The position numbers were made by a program, and so were the translations under genes. Source: Piezodorus guildinii (Eukaryota > Arthropoda > Insecta > Hemiptera > Pentatomidae). Taken from it: a stretch of DNA of 64,000 nt. The stretch is from NCBI GenBank assembly GCA_023052935.1, contig CM041295.1:109556711-109620710 (forward strand), given 5' to 3'. Positions within the stretch are counted from its first letter, which is position 1, and each line of letters starts with the position of its first letter. Below the pieces are notes generated by a model. That model was not told the origin of the DNA. It did no database searches and saw nothing but the letters and a program-made list of their open reading frames with translations. Of this stretch, positions 1 to 11,791 are shown piece after piece.

Positions 1-170
1 TATATAAATTCAATTTAATTAATTCCAAAATAGTTGCACGTATTTTTATCGCTAACTGTTTTTGAAAATTCTTTCATTGATTTTAAAAATGGAGGTAAGT
101 GATAGTCGTGTATTGCCCGCACCAGATTTTTTAATTAAAAATTTCCAATTAAGATATCTTATTAAAACGA
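1..170 (-). repeat. Fragment of dispersed ~0.9-kb AT-rich repeat (family alpha)
   Basis: The end block of a repeat seen at least eight times in the window. The text around 90-130 (ggtaagtgatagtcgtgt, then a tgc-rich patch and caccagatttt) recurs near 24335, 40425 and, reversed, near 20365 and 44195. No protein is encoded. The 5' part lies outside the window. Confidence 0.6.
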
Positions 171-199
171 CAGTCCACGGAAAATGTCCTTTTTAAAAA

Positions 200-696
200 A
201 AAAATTACAACTATTTTGATGAACGAAAATTAATGAATCATCTTTATTCCGATAATTTAACTTTATTATCATAATTTAAGTGCACATCATTATGCAGCTT
301 GAACTTTAATAGATTCTTAAAGTTTTTATTAATGAAAAAACAATTTAAAACATTCATAACGAAAATCGCCCAGAAATCTACCAACACAGAAATTAACTAG
401 AAGGCTTATAGTTTACTTTTCATCAATAATTACCTGCGGGTTCGTGCCGGTTTACGAGAAAAAGTTTTTTTTTTAAATTTTGTTTTCCTTTTAGCTCTTG
501 CTTTTTTTTCGAATGATGTCCCTACAAATTCCAGTTTCTTTGTTTTAAATATTTGTTTATACTTTATGAACGTATTATTGTTTTTAATTCTCATGAATCG
601 TAAAAATAAATTATCACTTGATGCTCTGAATTTGTTAATCAATTATTATTTTGTTACAATAAATTATTATAATATTAAATTAATAAATTATTATAG
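200..696. other. AT-rich stretch with no recognised gene
   Basis: Only a short lysine- and arginine-rich chance ORF is present. I see no conserved protein, RNA gene or repeat here. Confidence 0.6.
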
Positions 697-975
697 GGAT
701 CATTTGTAGCTGGGTGGCTAGCATAACAGCCTCCTATGCCAAAGGTCACAGGTTCAAACCCCCCAGGTGGTCCTAGGATTTTTTAAATTTGGAGTAAAAA
801 ATCCTTAGTTATGCCGTCCTTTGGAGGGGACGTTAAAAGATGGTGCGATATCAGGTACTCGTTAAAGATCCCTATCCTAGTAAAGGCTGGAAAGGCAAAA
901 TTTAGGATTCTCACTTTAGCATCATTTAATTAGCCATAGTAGCATTAAGTGACGTTATACAAAGAAACAAACAAC
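697..975 (+). mobile_element. tRNA-derived SINE
   Basis: The first 77 bases (697-773) look like a decayed tRNA. The acceptor strands ggatcat and gtggtcc can pair with wobble. An A-box (tagctgggtgg, 707-717) and a B-box (ggttcaaaccc, 751-761) sit at tRNA-like spacing, as expected of an internal RNA polymerase III promoter. A body follows with a short hairpin (cgtcc...ggacg near 814-832), ending in an A/C-rich tail near 955-975. It encodes no protein and would depend on a partner LINE. The parent tRNA cannot be named because the anticodon arm is degenerate. The 3' boundary is approximate. Confidence 0.65.
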
Positions 976-1252
976 AATTTTTTTAAAAAATGTGACAAAA
1001 TTTATATTTATATAAATGCAATATGAAGGAATATTAAAGTTATGTAAAATGCCTTATAACAATGTAAAAAAAAGTAATGTTGTTTATCTTTTAGTTTTAA
1101 AATAAATGATGTTTATAGATCCCTTGAAAATGGCAAAAAGCCGGAACGTAGCGAGAAGGAAAAAGAAATGTTGAATGAAAATGGATCACTTTAATTTAAA
1201 AAAAAAAACAACCTAACAATACATTTATTCATTCAAACAAGTTTGAATTGTA

Positions 1253-4200
1253 TTTATTTGAATTGTATTTGTGAACAAAGTCTTCTACCCAAAACAAATT
1301 GGATGGTATTAGAGGAACTGTTTGGAAGCGATCACTTCCCGATAATTCTTGAAATTCTTGACAATAGACCTTTTGTACAATACCGTAGCCGATGGAAATA
1401 CTCTCTCGCCGAATGGGAAGTTTATCAGGAAAGAATTAAAGAAAAGCTTAATGAAATTGAAATCAATGAATCCTTAGATACAAATGTAAAACTAGACTTT
1501 ATAAACAAATCCATTATTGAAGCAGCAAGGGTTAGTATACCTCGACAAAACAGGGAGCACAGTAAAGTTAGAGTTCCATGGTGGAATTCCGATTGTAACA
1601 GCGCAATCAAAGCAAAAAAGAAAGCTTTGAACAAATATAAAAAGACGAAACAGATGAAAGACCTAATAGAATTCAAAAAGTTACGGGCCCATGCAAAAAA
1701 AATAATTAAAAATTGTAAAAAGGAGTGCTGGAAGGAGTTCGCAGGATCTTTAAACACTTCTACCACTTCCCGAGAAATATGGTCCAAAATAAGACTGATT
1801 AAGGGACATAGAATTGACAATACAATACCTGGACTGAAGACCGAAAAATGAGTCAAAACAGAGGCAATAGATATAGCTAATGAATTAGGCACATTTTTCC
1901 AGAAAGTGTCTGCAACCGAAAACTATGAAGACCAGTTTATAAGGCATAAGACATTTATTGAATCTCACATTGTAAATATAACATGTGATGACTCTGAAAA
2001 ATATAATGATAAGTTTACAATGGCCGAATTTAATCGCGCACTACAAAACTGCAAAATTAAATCAAGCCCAGGTCCCGATGAGATACCTTATGTTTTTCTG
2101 AAGAAACTTCCAATTGAGGGGAAAATATACTTATTAAACTTTTTTAATTATGTCTGGACGGAAGGAGCTCTACCTGATTTGTGGCGTAACTCAATAATTA
2201 TTCCCATTCCTAAAACCAAAGATGCCGTAACACCTGATAAATTTCGACCCATCTCGCTGACCTGTTGTACCTCCAAATTAATGGAAAAAATGGTCAATGA
2301 AAGACTGGTAAATGTTTTGACAAAAAAACAAATCATTGCTAAAGAGCAATGTGGTTTTGTTAAATACCGTTCGGCGATTGATCATTTGATTAAAGTCGAA
2401 ACTCTTATCCAGGAAGCATTTTTGGCTAAGGAGCACTTAGTTGCGGTATTCTTTGACCTGGAGAAAGCGTACGATAGGGTATGGAGAAGGTACGTAATAG
2501 ACAAGCTAATAGAGTGGGGAATGAGGGGACGATTAGTCAGGTACATCAATAATTTCTTAGATAGAAGAACTTTTAGGGTCAAAATTTGTGAAAAGCTTTC
2601 AAGCACATACTTACAGGAAAATGGGATTCCCCAGGGATCTGTATTGAGTGTAACATTATTTTTGATAGCAATCAATGATATAGTCAGACATGTAGAAGGA
2701 CCAGCAACATGCACTCTATTTGCCGATGATTTTACTATATTTATTAAAAGTAAATCGATCGAATTCATAGAATGGAAGTTGCAACCAATCTTGGCTGATT
2801 TAGAAATTTGGTCTGCTCAAACAGGTTTCAGCTTTTCAAGTTCTAAAACAAAATGTCTCCACTTTTGTAAAAAACGGAGGTGCAATAACCCAACACTTGT
2901 TCTAAAAGAAAATGTTTTGCCCTTTGTAGAGAATATTAAGTTTCTAGGACTATGGATGGATAGAAAATTGAAGTGGACCAAGCACTTACAAATATTGAGA
3001 ACAGAATGTTTAAAACTGATGAACATCTTAAAAGTCATATCTGGCTTAAATTGGGGAGCTGATAGAAAAACTCTGTTCTTCATTTATAAAACGATAATCA
3101 GGAACAAAATTGATTTCGGGAGCGCAGTTTACAGTTCTGCTTCGGAATCAACACTTAAACTGCTGGACACCGTTCATAATACTGCGATAAGGCTCTGTAC
3201 AGGTGCATTCAGATCTTCGCCGGTTGATAGCTTATATGCAGAAAGTGGAGAACCGAGTCTTGCCTTAAGAAGAGCTTACCTAACTCTTTCTTACGCAGCA
3301 TCCATTTTGTCTAAAAAGAACCATCCCAACTACGAACTTGTCGCATCCGATATAAATGAAAATAATTATAAAATTGGCATCAAAGGAAGAATTAGTGATA
3401 TATTGCTGGAAATAAACTTAAACGTAAATAATATTTTAAGTTTGAACGACTTTTTATTCGATCCATGGGACACGAATTTTATCCGAATTGACACAACCCT
3501 TACAAAAAGAGGGAAATCTTTTGAAGATCGCGTCTTTATGAAAAGCTATTTTTTGGAATTGAAAGAGAAATATAATAATTTTTCTATAATTTATACCGAT
3601 GCATCGAAAGTAAGTGATGAAGTTGGATGTGCTGTGGTAAGTGATACAATTAATCACAGGTTCATATTACCCGGAATGAACAGTATATTTACTGGAGAAC
3701 TATTTGCAATATATAAAGCCTTGGAGCTAGTCAAGACAATGAATGACAACTACTTGCTCATAGTGACGGACTCATTAAGTTCACTTAAAGCAATCGCTGA
3801 TACAAAATCAAACAATTCCCTAGTAAGGGAAATAACTAATTGTATTTGGCGATTGCAAGAAAATTTCAACAAAAAAGTTGTACTTGCATGGGTTCCGTCG
3901 CATTGCGGTATTGTGGGAAATGATGTAGCCGACAGAGAAGCAAACAGGGCGAGGCTCAATGAACCTGCGACTGAAAATGTAAACATAACCACAGCAGAAG
4001 AGTGGAAGAGGCATTGCAAGAAGACCATTATTAACAAGTGGAAAACTGAATGGGCCACTTCCAGTACTAAACTGACAGAGATAAAGCAAGATGTATCTGC
4101 TTGGACCACATCATGCAGAAAAAGTAGAAAGGAAGAGGTAGTGCTAGCAAGGCTAGGATAGGACATACAGCCTTTACACACGGATATTTAATGAGAGGCC

Positions 4201-4397
4201 TGGATCCACCATTCTGTGATACATGTAACACAACACTGACCATAAAACACATTGTAACATCATGCACACTGTACACTGACACCAGAACAAGACATAACAT
4301 ACCTTTAAGCTTAAAAGAAGCATTAGGAAATGATGAAGACATAATTCTAAGCCTTTTTGAGTTTCTTAGAGACATTGGTCTGTTAAACTCAATATAA
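1253..4397 (+). pseudogene. I-clade LINE ORF2: endonuclease C-terminus, reverse transcriptase, RNase H, zinc knuckle
   Basis: The ORF begins inside the apurinic endonuclease domain (GSDHFPI, its C-terminal motif). The reverse transcriptase follows, with SSPGPDEIPY, FRPISLT, FFDLEKAYDRVW, GIPQGSVLS and the catalytic FADD at about 2719-2730. A type I RNase H domain comes next, with its acidic residues in YTDASK, TGELFAIYKA, VTDSLSS and VGNDVADREANRA (about 3590-3950). A CX2C-type knuckle (CDTCNTT) ends the protein. Two lesions break it: an in-frame TGA at 1849-1851 and an apparent one-base deletion near 4153-4157, after which translation resumes in the next frame to 4397. RNase H points to the I group (I, Nimb or LOA). 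The exact clade needs a tree. Confidence 0.9.
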
Positions 4398-4421
4398 ACG
4401 TAGAATCAAGACCCGCTAATG

Positions 4422-4433
4422 ACCCGAAAGGGT
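4422..4433 (+). other. 3'-terminal hairpin of the I-clade LINE
   Basis: ACCC-GAAA-GGGT forms a four-base-pair stem with a GNRA tetraloop just upstream of the AAAT-repeat tail. Its place in the 3' UTR suggests a role in recognition by the element's own reverse transcriptase. That role is inferred, not shown. Confidence 0.45.
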
Positions 4434-4473
4434 AGATGCGGAATAGCAAATAAATAAATAAGTTTGAATTGTA

Positions 4474-5690
4474 ATAAAAATTAATAAAACAACTAATTAT
4501 TATTTTCTACATTTTTTTTTTTTTTTAATATTTTACTAAACAAACATACCTACAGGTAATTATTTTTCTTTTTTTAATACATAGTTATTTACAAACATAA
4601 TTAGTAAAATAAACTAATTATATTTTGAATAAAAAAAAATGATGGATTTCAATCATGTTTTTTTATTGTTAATTAAATATTAGCTAATGCATATAGATGG
4701 AAAAACGGAGGTTTTGGTTTTTGCCCCAAATCTCCGTAATCCTTTTATACGGTTGCTCCTGTCATAAAAGCATCTTAAGTAAAAGTTGCTTAAAATTGGG
4801 TGTGGAAACTATTTACAACTTCAAATCACAGGGTTCCAATTTAAAAAAGAAAAAAAGTATCTTCTGGGACACCCTGTACATCAAAATTAAAATCTGAATA
4901 CAGGAATCAATTCCTCGTTAAAAAATAATGGTGGTCTACGTTTAACCTTTTTTTCGTACGGCAACAATCTGGCCATAATACTACAATGTCCAATAATTTG
5001 GTGTTTCGCCCCACTGTGCGCCGACGTGAAGGTGTGTAGTCTATAATAAGTTTTTCCATCGAAGAATTATAATTCTTTTATCCAATATAGATTTTTTTTT
5101 TTAAATCATGATGGCAGGAAGGAAGGTTAGGGAAGTTGTGTGTTTCGCCAGATTCATATTTGTCTCTTGGTCCTTCGGCAATACGAATTATCAGGTTAAT
5201 ATTTCTTTTTGAACTTCACTTGACCTTTGAAATGTTCCAATATTTCGTTGTCTATTTATTACAATTTGATAAGTGCTCTTTACTTATCAAAACTCTTTAT
5301 GTGTATTAGTCTCTTTTCAGGTACGAAATATTTTAATTATAGGGAATAATTTTCTCAGGGTTAAATTTTCTGGTTAGGTATAAACTTGGGTTCACAAGCT
5401 GCAAATTCCATGTATTGATAAGCGTTTGATGATGTAAAAACTAAGAAACGTGGTAAACATGGAAAACATCCAGCTTCTATTGGCTATCCAATTTGGTTTC
5501 AATAATGTTTATATTTTAAGGTTACGGTTAAGGTTTACGATTACGGTTGGCCAGTCGAGAATTCAAAAGAGTAGCAAAACGGACAATAAAGGAACGATCA
5601 TAGGTTTTAGTTTTTTAGTTAGGAACGTGAAGGTCAGACTGGCGCCATCTTGTTTCAAGTCAGTAGACTGATGGTTTAAATTGAGGGAGA
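4474..5690. other. No recognised gene
   Basis: AT-rich sequence with short chance ORFs only. The phrase gggacaccctgtac near 4867 resembles a common transposon end, but no partner end was found. Confidence 0.55.
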
Positions 5691-6900
5691 ATGTTGATAT
5701 AGAGAGGGTTATGGGAGTTAATGGTTAGATAAAGGTATGTTCCTAGGAAATTTTGTCTGCGGGTGGGGAAAAGGAACCATTTTAAATCGGTGTATTAGTG
5801 GGTAACCACTTTGAAGTGCCGAAGAGAAATCTCAAAAAAACAACTTCATATTTCGCTCAGACTGTACTCAAGCACAGTAGGGAGGCCACTATACACCACA
5901 CAAAAAAAGGCACAATGGAAGAAACTAAGTGATGACACAAGGAGCTTGCGAGTGGGTAGTGGAAGATATGACGGAGCAGTAGAAATATTATAGGGTACTT
6001 ATTTTTCTTCAAGAGATTAGGGCAGTATGCGATTTCAGAAAAAGGTTTGGTCGATGGTGATACCTAGGTTTTTAACTGAAGGATATGGGGTGATCATTTA
6101 GCATTAGAGTAGGAAATTTGATATTAGATCTGATGAGAAAATTTGAACCTATAGCTTTAGCTTGTTTTAACATAAGTTAGTTTTAGTTCATTCAGATTTC
6201 CCCAGACACTGATTTAAAATAGATATTACTGAATATTGGCAAATGCTACAAATGAATCAACGGGGGAGAAGGACGTAGGACGAAGGAGCTTATTTGTGAT
6301 ATGAGCAGAGATAGATAGAATTGGGAAGATCCCTGGGAAATGGGAGCCGTGGGCTACACATGCCAAAAGGTCAAAGATGGAGAATAGAGGACGATAAGGA
6401 ATGGTGTCAGCTTGAGTCCTATCAGAGAGAAATCAAGAGGTCTTATTGATATGGTAGACTATTGATTTTTTCAAAGAAGCAGGAAATACATAATTTTTGC
6501 GGGAAATCATGTATAAATGAATGAAAAATAATTTTTGTTCTTGGACATTTCGTCCCCTGAGAATAATTTACTGTAAACAGAGCAAGTCCAATTCGTACGG
6601 CTTCTTTTGATACATAATTATAAAAGGTTAATATAAATAAAAAATCAATTAAAAAACAGATAACTTCAAATGAGTTTAGTTAGGTATTATCAAAGTCTAG
6701 ATTTATCACATATTTGCTGAAGATAGATTTTTTTTGAGGAGATAGCTAAATAATTGGAGTTTGAGAGTGGTTAGAGATGATTTTTTTCGGGATTTGGTGT
6801 AGAGCCACCTTTGACTAGAATACCAGTGAGAGACGTGTGACTGTCTGGAGAGGCCGAGCATAAATCTTATGAACCTATTCATTAATCTTTTTAACCTCAT
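5690..6900 (-). pseudogene. Degenerate CR1-group LINE fragments
   Basis: Two islands on the minus strand match the CR1-like copy at 53-55 kb. Around 6690-6900 the translation RFIRFMLGLSR followed by VSHWY and a WL pair corresponds to its post-RT region. Around 6010-6080, KNLGITIDQ-like text corresponds to the segment after the catalytic domain. Between them frame and order are largely lost. The islands are too broken for domain boundaries, and the middle may hold unrelated sequence. Confidence 0.5.
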
Positions 6901-7420
6901 CTCATATGAATAGAAGAACGGGTAGGATTTATAATACTAATACTTTGTTTAGTTTTTTATCTATTATTTATAAAATTTTTAGTAGTTACACCAACTTTAG
7001 AAGGGGAGTTTCCAATTTCAAGTTGAACTTACCTCATTCATGTAATCAGATACACATATGTAGAATGAGTAATTTCGACCTTATTAAGTGTATTTCGAAT
7101 TTATTATATAATAATGATAATAAAATTTATTTGTTTTCGGGGTAACCCCCAAACAATATCGCAAAAAATACAAAATAAAAACAACTGAAGACCGTTTACA
7201 TACATCATTAATATAAAATAAACAAAGCATAATTTTTGAAATTACAAACAAAAATGTGAAACTAAACAAACGAAAAAACAAAACAAACTTAAACAATTGA
7301 GGTATTTAAAGTAATCTATTAATAAAATATAAATCTTTCAATTTTTATAACCTAATATATATTTATTTAATATTTTTTTATTTTAATGTCTTAAACCACA
7401 ACTATCAATTACATTCACCT
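6901..7420. other. No recognised gene
   Basis: Very AT-rich. Short ORFs on both strands are low-complexity and show no family resemblance. Confidence 0.55.
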
Positions 7421-8129
7421 TTATTTTAGACGTTTTGTTGCGAAATCGAAAGTGATCCAACTTTTCACAATTTTTTTCCGCTTGTTTACTTGAGTAGAGA
7501 ATAAAGGCGACACTGGATCCTCACCAAGAGTTAGCAATATTTCTTCTATATCCGATAAATGGTATTTTTTTTGACAGTATTATCGAAGCTGTGCAATTTA
7601 TTAAGGTAGAAATATATTTGTTTTCCTTCTTCTCTTTCTTCAGGCGTTTTATCATGTTTTATCTGAATTTTATTTTCCCTTAATATGCCCTTTATTTCCA
7701 TTATCTTGTGTTTTAATAAATAACTATTTAACGTAATTAGGATAGGTCTCACTTTATTGTTTATTTTTTTCCCGAGCTGATAACAATTATTTATCGCGTT
7801 TTCTGTCAGATCAGTTTCCATATTTGAAAATAATGTTTGTACCACATCAAATACATTTTCTTAATCGGAGTTTTCTTTTTTTGAAATATTGAATATTGAT
7901 ATATTGTTTTTCCTGTCTTTCCTTTCAAGAATTTTTATTCGCTCCTTTAATTGAAGATTATATTAAGTTCTTCCGCCTTTTTTTTTAAATATTTAAATTC
8001 TGTCTTAAGATTTTCAAATAGTGGGACCATTTTTTCTACAGATTCTTTATTTTTTATAGTTTCGTTATTATTATTCCGTATTTCTATTAAAATAATTTTT
8101 AGTTTGTCAGATTCCAATTCAAAAGACAT
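7421..8129 (-). pseudogene. LINE ORF1-like protein remnant (coiled coil plus nucleic-acid-binding core)
   Basis: From the ATG at 8129 the protein starts with a lysine- and glutamate-rich helical stretch. A coiled-coil-like LKERIKILERKDRKNN segment follows, then a core with NCYQLGKK, VRPILITLNSY and KTPEEREEGK. This pattern is typical of ORF1 proteins of several insect LINEs, which bind element RNA. It is broken by a frameshift near 7955, an in-frame TAA near 7862 and a second frameshift at an eight-T run (7562-7570), after which the C-terminus reads on to a stop near 7421. A related but distinct ORF1 lies at 42697-43398. No matching ORF2 follows. Confidence 0.6.
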
Positions 8130-8187
8130 GTTGTAAAATGGTTGTTCTATAGATTTAAAATTTGAAGATAATGATTGAAGTAGACCT

Positions 8188-8517
8188 TATTACAAATATA
8201 GTTGTGGATGTAAATAGTTGACCGTTGAGAATTACTGGAAGGAATTAGTCCGGGTGGCGGTCATTAAATGAAACAACTAAATAGTTTCAACTATTTATTG
8301 TTTGCCAACGTTTTGACCCCCTTTGTGGGTCATCATCAGGGCGCATGGTGGGAGAATGGAAACTCCATTCCACTCAGTTTCCATTCTCCCACCATGCGCC
8401 CTGATGATGACCCACAAAGGGGTCGAAACGTTGGCAAACAATAAATAGTTAAAACTATTTAGTTGTTTCATTTAATGACCGCCACACGGACTAATTCCTT
8501 CCAGTATTACAAATATA
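8188..8517. mobile_element. Penelope-like inverted-repeat element, family P1 copy a
   Basis: A 304-bp insertion (8201-8504) lies between direct repeats TATTACAAATATA (8188-8200 and 8505-8517). It is almost entirely palindromic: left arm 8235-8364, an 11-nt spacer, right arm 8376-8504. A one-sided 34-nt tail (8201-8234) precedes the left arm. Each arm carries a hammerhead-like core followed by the conserved text cgttggcaaacaata. It has no coding capacity. The asymmetry and 13-bp duplication fit Penelope-like element ends better than a DNA-transposon MITE. RNA from either strand would fold into a long hairpin. Confidence 0.6.
8401..8428 (+). ncRNA. Hammerhead-ribozyme-like motif
   Basis: CTGATGA (8401-8407) is followed by one T, then a 5-bp stem GACCC/GGGTC around a 6-nt loop, then GAAA (8425-8428). 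This matches the two conserved core strands of the hammerhead with stem II between them. The extra T between CTGATGA and stem II departs from the textbook core. The inverted copy in the left arm has AAAA in place of GAAA and is probably dead. Stem III and the cleavage site are not resolved. Confidence 0.45.
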
Positions 8518-8652
8518 ATTGACTCACCGCTGACGTACCTATCCTGTTCGTGCGGGTAACTTTCCTGTTTAAAATCTCCGTTTAGCTGTTTTAATGATTT
8601 AAAATTTGGCCTGTAAGAGCTTGAGATTCTTTCTTTTTTTTTTTTAAATATT

Positions 8653-9377
8653 ATAACACTGATAATTAATATCTGGGAGACCGAAAAAATGCCGGAGAGC
8701 TGGAAGGAATCGGTTATTATTCCTTTACTCAAGAAGAAAGGTGCCTTTGCAGATTGCAATAATTATCCGGGAATTAGCCTCCTGAATACGGCATACAAAA
8801 TATTTTCAGTTGTGCTCTATAACCGAATTGTGGATTTTGTGGAACCTTACTTAGGCGATTGTGAGGGGGTTTCAGGAAGAATAGGTCAACTATTGACTAG
8901 ATATTCTCTTTGAGACAAATAATGGAAAAAACAAAAGAATTTAAAAAGACTGTATGGATCCTTTTTATATATTTTAAAGCCGCTTATGATTCCATTAGGC
9001 GTAACTTAGGGCCCGTTTGAGAGAATGGTACATATCTCTTAAGGAAGAGCAAAGAGATCTACGACATTTTCGACGATCTCCGAGTTTCTCATTTTGTGCG
9101 AATTCAGCGCTTAAAATGGCTGGGACATGTTATCAGGATGGATGAAGGTAGAGCAGCAAGAAAATTATATTATGGGACTTCGGATGGAGTCAGACCACGT
9201 GGAAAACCGAAGGGAAGGTGGAAGGACTTCGTGGCTGAGGACTTAAGGATGGTAGGAGTATCCAGCAGACATGCTGCTGAGCGGAGTGATTGGGAAAGAG
9301 CAGCTGAGACGGCCAAGGGCAACTTCAGGCGCCTGTCGAGCCGATAAATAAAAAACAATAATAATAAAATAACACTG
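8653..9377 (+). mobile_element. Internally deleted RTE-clade LINE with 9-bp target-site duplication
   Basis: Direct repeats ATAACACTG (8653-8661, 9369-9377) bound this copy. The first ORF (from about 8689) reads MPESWKESVIIPLLKKKG, then a PGISLLN block (RPISLL-type), the RT fingers. After a frameshift, KAAYDSIRR-like text marks motif A near 8980. The sequence then jumps to the C-terminal region (9096-9346: RLKWLGHVIRMDE, RPRGKPKGRW), so the catalytic YADD part is missing. The short 3' end with AAT repeats is typical of RTE elements. The endonuclease is absent by 5' truncation. Confidence 0.8.
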
Positions 9378-10241
9378 TACGCTAAACACACGTTTAGAAC
9401 AAAAATTGAGTCGATTTGAGCAATTTTTACCACTGTAACAATAGATAAAAGTAAGTGCGATGTGCACACTATCACGGCTGGTGACCAACTCCTTTTCCAA
9501 TTTATTATTTGTTATAAGATATTCCTTTGCTAAAATATTTGAAAAAGTATTAAAAACAATATAACAAACGGGTTAATCAGGCTATCATTAATGTCTGTTT
9601 TGTAAAACTGATCTATAGAGGCTGATAGAGTTCTGATGAATAGATGAGTTCATTGAACAGGGTCTGCTGAGCAAAGGAGATGAGGACAAATTTACCTCTA
9701 TCGGGGCTTTGCAGGCCAAAGTCGATCACCGTTTCGAATTAATTTTATAATAAAGCCTTTTGTTGATGGATGAGCCTTCGGCGAAGCGCGAAGCTTTAAG
9801 TGAAGTCGCTCCAGCGGGGTTGGCAAACCCCCCTTATTTCCTCCTTCCCCCTTCCCGGTACCGGCTGCGAGCTCAAAGTACTATAGGCTCATTATTCAAT
9901 TGAGATTTACCTTGCCAGGAAAAGTAGCCGGAGGGAAAATGGAGGCGGATTATCATCAATAAATCCCTGTGAAGGAGGTGCTCAAGGATTTTAAGAGCGA
10001 GTCCGATGTAAGCTCCTCTGTGCTTTAGATCTTATGGTTATAGTAATAGTATCATATTCATGGATCAACAGAAAGTTACTAAAATACAATTTCTTTATCA
10101 TTCTTTTTCGTTTCAAGTGATATTTTTACTGCTATGGTTTATTTATTCAAAAAGAAGGATTGAAATGTGGGATGCAGTGTGGGTAATTGATTCTTTTTAT
10201 ATTAGAATAAAGAATTTTCCTTTTACTATATTAATAACATC
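9378..10241. other. No recognised gene
   Basis: Mixed-composition sequence with a more GC-rich patch around 9770-9870. No protein family or repeat was recognised. Confidence 0.5.
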
Positions 10242-10295
10242 ATTTTAAAGTTTTTTTAATTCATTTATTGAAATTTACAACTGTATGTTCATACA

Positions 10296-11791
10296 TCAAG
10301 TAAATATGCTACAATGATAATACACATGAAAAAAACATGAAGAGAAACTGCCCATTGGCAGCACTCTAGTAGTAAATCTACACAAGAAGGTCTTGTGTGA
10401 TCTTCTTTTCAGAAGCCTCGGCGAATTGTCAGGAATTGAAGTGGAAGCAAGGATTGAAACTAGTGGATTAGAGTGGGAGTGGAGTGTTTCATGGAAGGAG
10501 TGATACCTGGTACAGGTCAAATCAGCAACATATGGAACATTAAGGTCTTTGTGGATGAATTTGTTGGTGACAAAGTAAGGAGCGTTAAGGATTTTGGATT
10601 GTAAGGATTGGATACGGGAAGAGTTTGATGGTTTAGTAGAGCCCCAAAGCTCAGCTCCGTAAGTCCAGATAGGCCTTATGATTGTCATGTAAATTAGTCT
10701 TTTGTAGTAAAGAGAAAGGTTAGAGCGTCTGTCAAGTAAATGTTGAAGTGACCGAAATCGGCGAGCAGTTTCTTGTTTTTTCAGTCTTGTATGCGGATTA
10801 CATGTAAGAAGTTTGTCAAGCAGGAGGCCTAAATAACGGATCTGTTCAACAGGGACAAGCGGAATATCATTAAAGGAGACTGTAGGGCAGGATGTGATAG
10901 GTTTACGACGAAGGGTAAAGGTAATCTGGTGAGATACGAATGTGCTGTGGCAGGTTTGCTTGTTGTGGGTTGTTGATGTTGGCGTTAGTGTTTGTAGTGT
11001 TATCGAAAATACTGGTACGTATTGAGTCTGTAAGTTTATCTACGGCACTGTCAACGTCTGTTTTATTTTTCAATGGAATAGTTAAGTCCAATCTGGTTTC
11101 CAAGTCTGTTCGAAATCCGTCCCAGCTCACTCGTCCAATGATCATTTTAGGAGGGCTTGGGATAGGAATAAAGTTCGAATGCAAGGAAAGCAAAACTGGA
11201 ATGTGGTCTGATGAGAGGTCGTTTTGTTGTTTGCGAGGAGGAAAGCTGTGAGTTGACAAATATGTCAAGGATATCCGGACGTTTTTTGAGAGATGTAGGC
11301 CAGTAAGTAGGGTTCATGGGCGAGAGGATAGAATAACTATTGGAGTTTGAGACGGCAGAAAGGATGTTACCACGGGTGTTGGACGTTCGACAACCCCACC
11401 ATTGGTGTGCTTAGCGTTGTAGTCTCCTCCGACAATAAAGCGCGGACCAAGGGATAGAAAAAAGGAATTAAGAAGGGTGTGGGAAATGGAATTTCCAGGA
11501 GGACAGTATATAGCTGCGAGAGTTACTTGGAAAGGACGAGCTGAAATGAAGGGAATAGGGTATGGATTTATGAATAAGGATGCCAGAACCAGCATGGGCA
11601 GTGTTGTCAGGATGGTCTGTTCTGTAAGTAATGTAGTCTCGTATGTAAAAACGTAATCGTTGAGTGAAGTGAGTTTCAGTCAGTAGTGCTATGTCTATGT
11701 GATTGTCATGGAGGAATATGTCCAGTTCGTCACGGTGGTTATGCAGGCCGTTAGCGTTCCACAAGAGGATAGCTAGGGGCTTTACACTCAT
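10296..11791 (-). pseudogene. Jockey A ORF2 lacking its reverse transcriptase core
   Basis: The endonuclease starts at ATG 11791 with LLWNANGLHNH and contains LTETHFT, GGDYNAKH and LSSDHIPVLL, interrupted by frameshifts near 11600 and 11280. At about 10935 the linker text LPQHIRI runs directly into HQITFTLRRK, which normally lies after the catalytic domain. About 1.2 kb with all RT motifs including YADD is therefore missing compared with copy B. The post-RT region (IIRPIWTYGAELWGS, about 10620-10690) and the tail continue to 10296. Confidence 0.8.

Larger units (their letters stand above)
1240..4473 (+). mobile_element. 5'-truncated I-clade LINE insertion with 13-bp target-site duplication
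   Basis: The non-LTR element runs from about 1253 to 4460, bounded by perfect 13-bp direct repeats AGTTTGAATTGTA at 1240-1252 and 4461-4473. The 5' part (ORF1 and most of the endonuclease) is missing, the usual outcome of incomplete target-primed reverse transcription. The 3' end carries a small hairpin and an AAAT-type tail. The intact duplication and only two disabling changes suggest a fairly recent insertion. Confidence 0.85.

Noticed and set aside
4697..4897. 66-codon ORF near a gggacaccctgtac phrase
   Set aside because: The phrase resembles common transposon ends, but no inverted partner, transposase or duplication was found nearby, and the ORF has no family features.
8188..8517. Interpretation as an ordinary MITE or hAT-type DNA transposon
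   Set aside because: Duplications of 13-14 bp, a one-sided tail and a ribozyme-like core do not fit; the GIY-YIG link at 49 kb favours Penelope-like origin.
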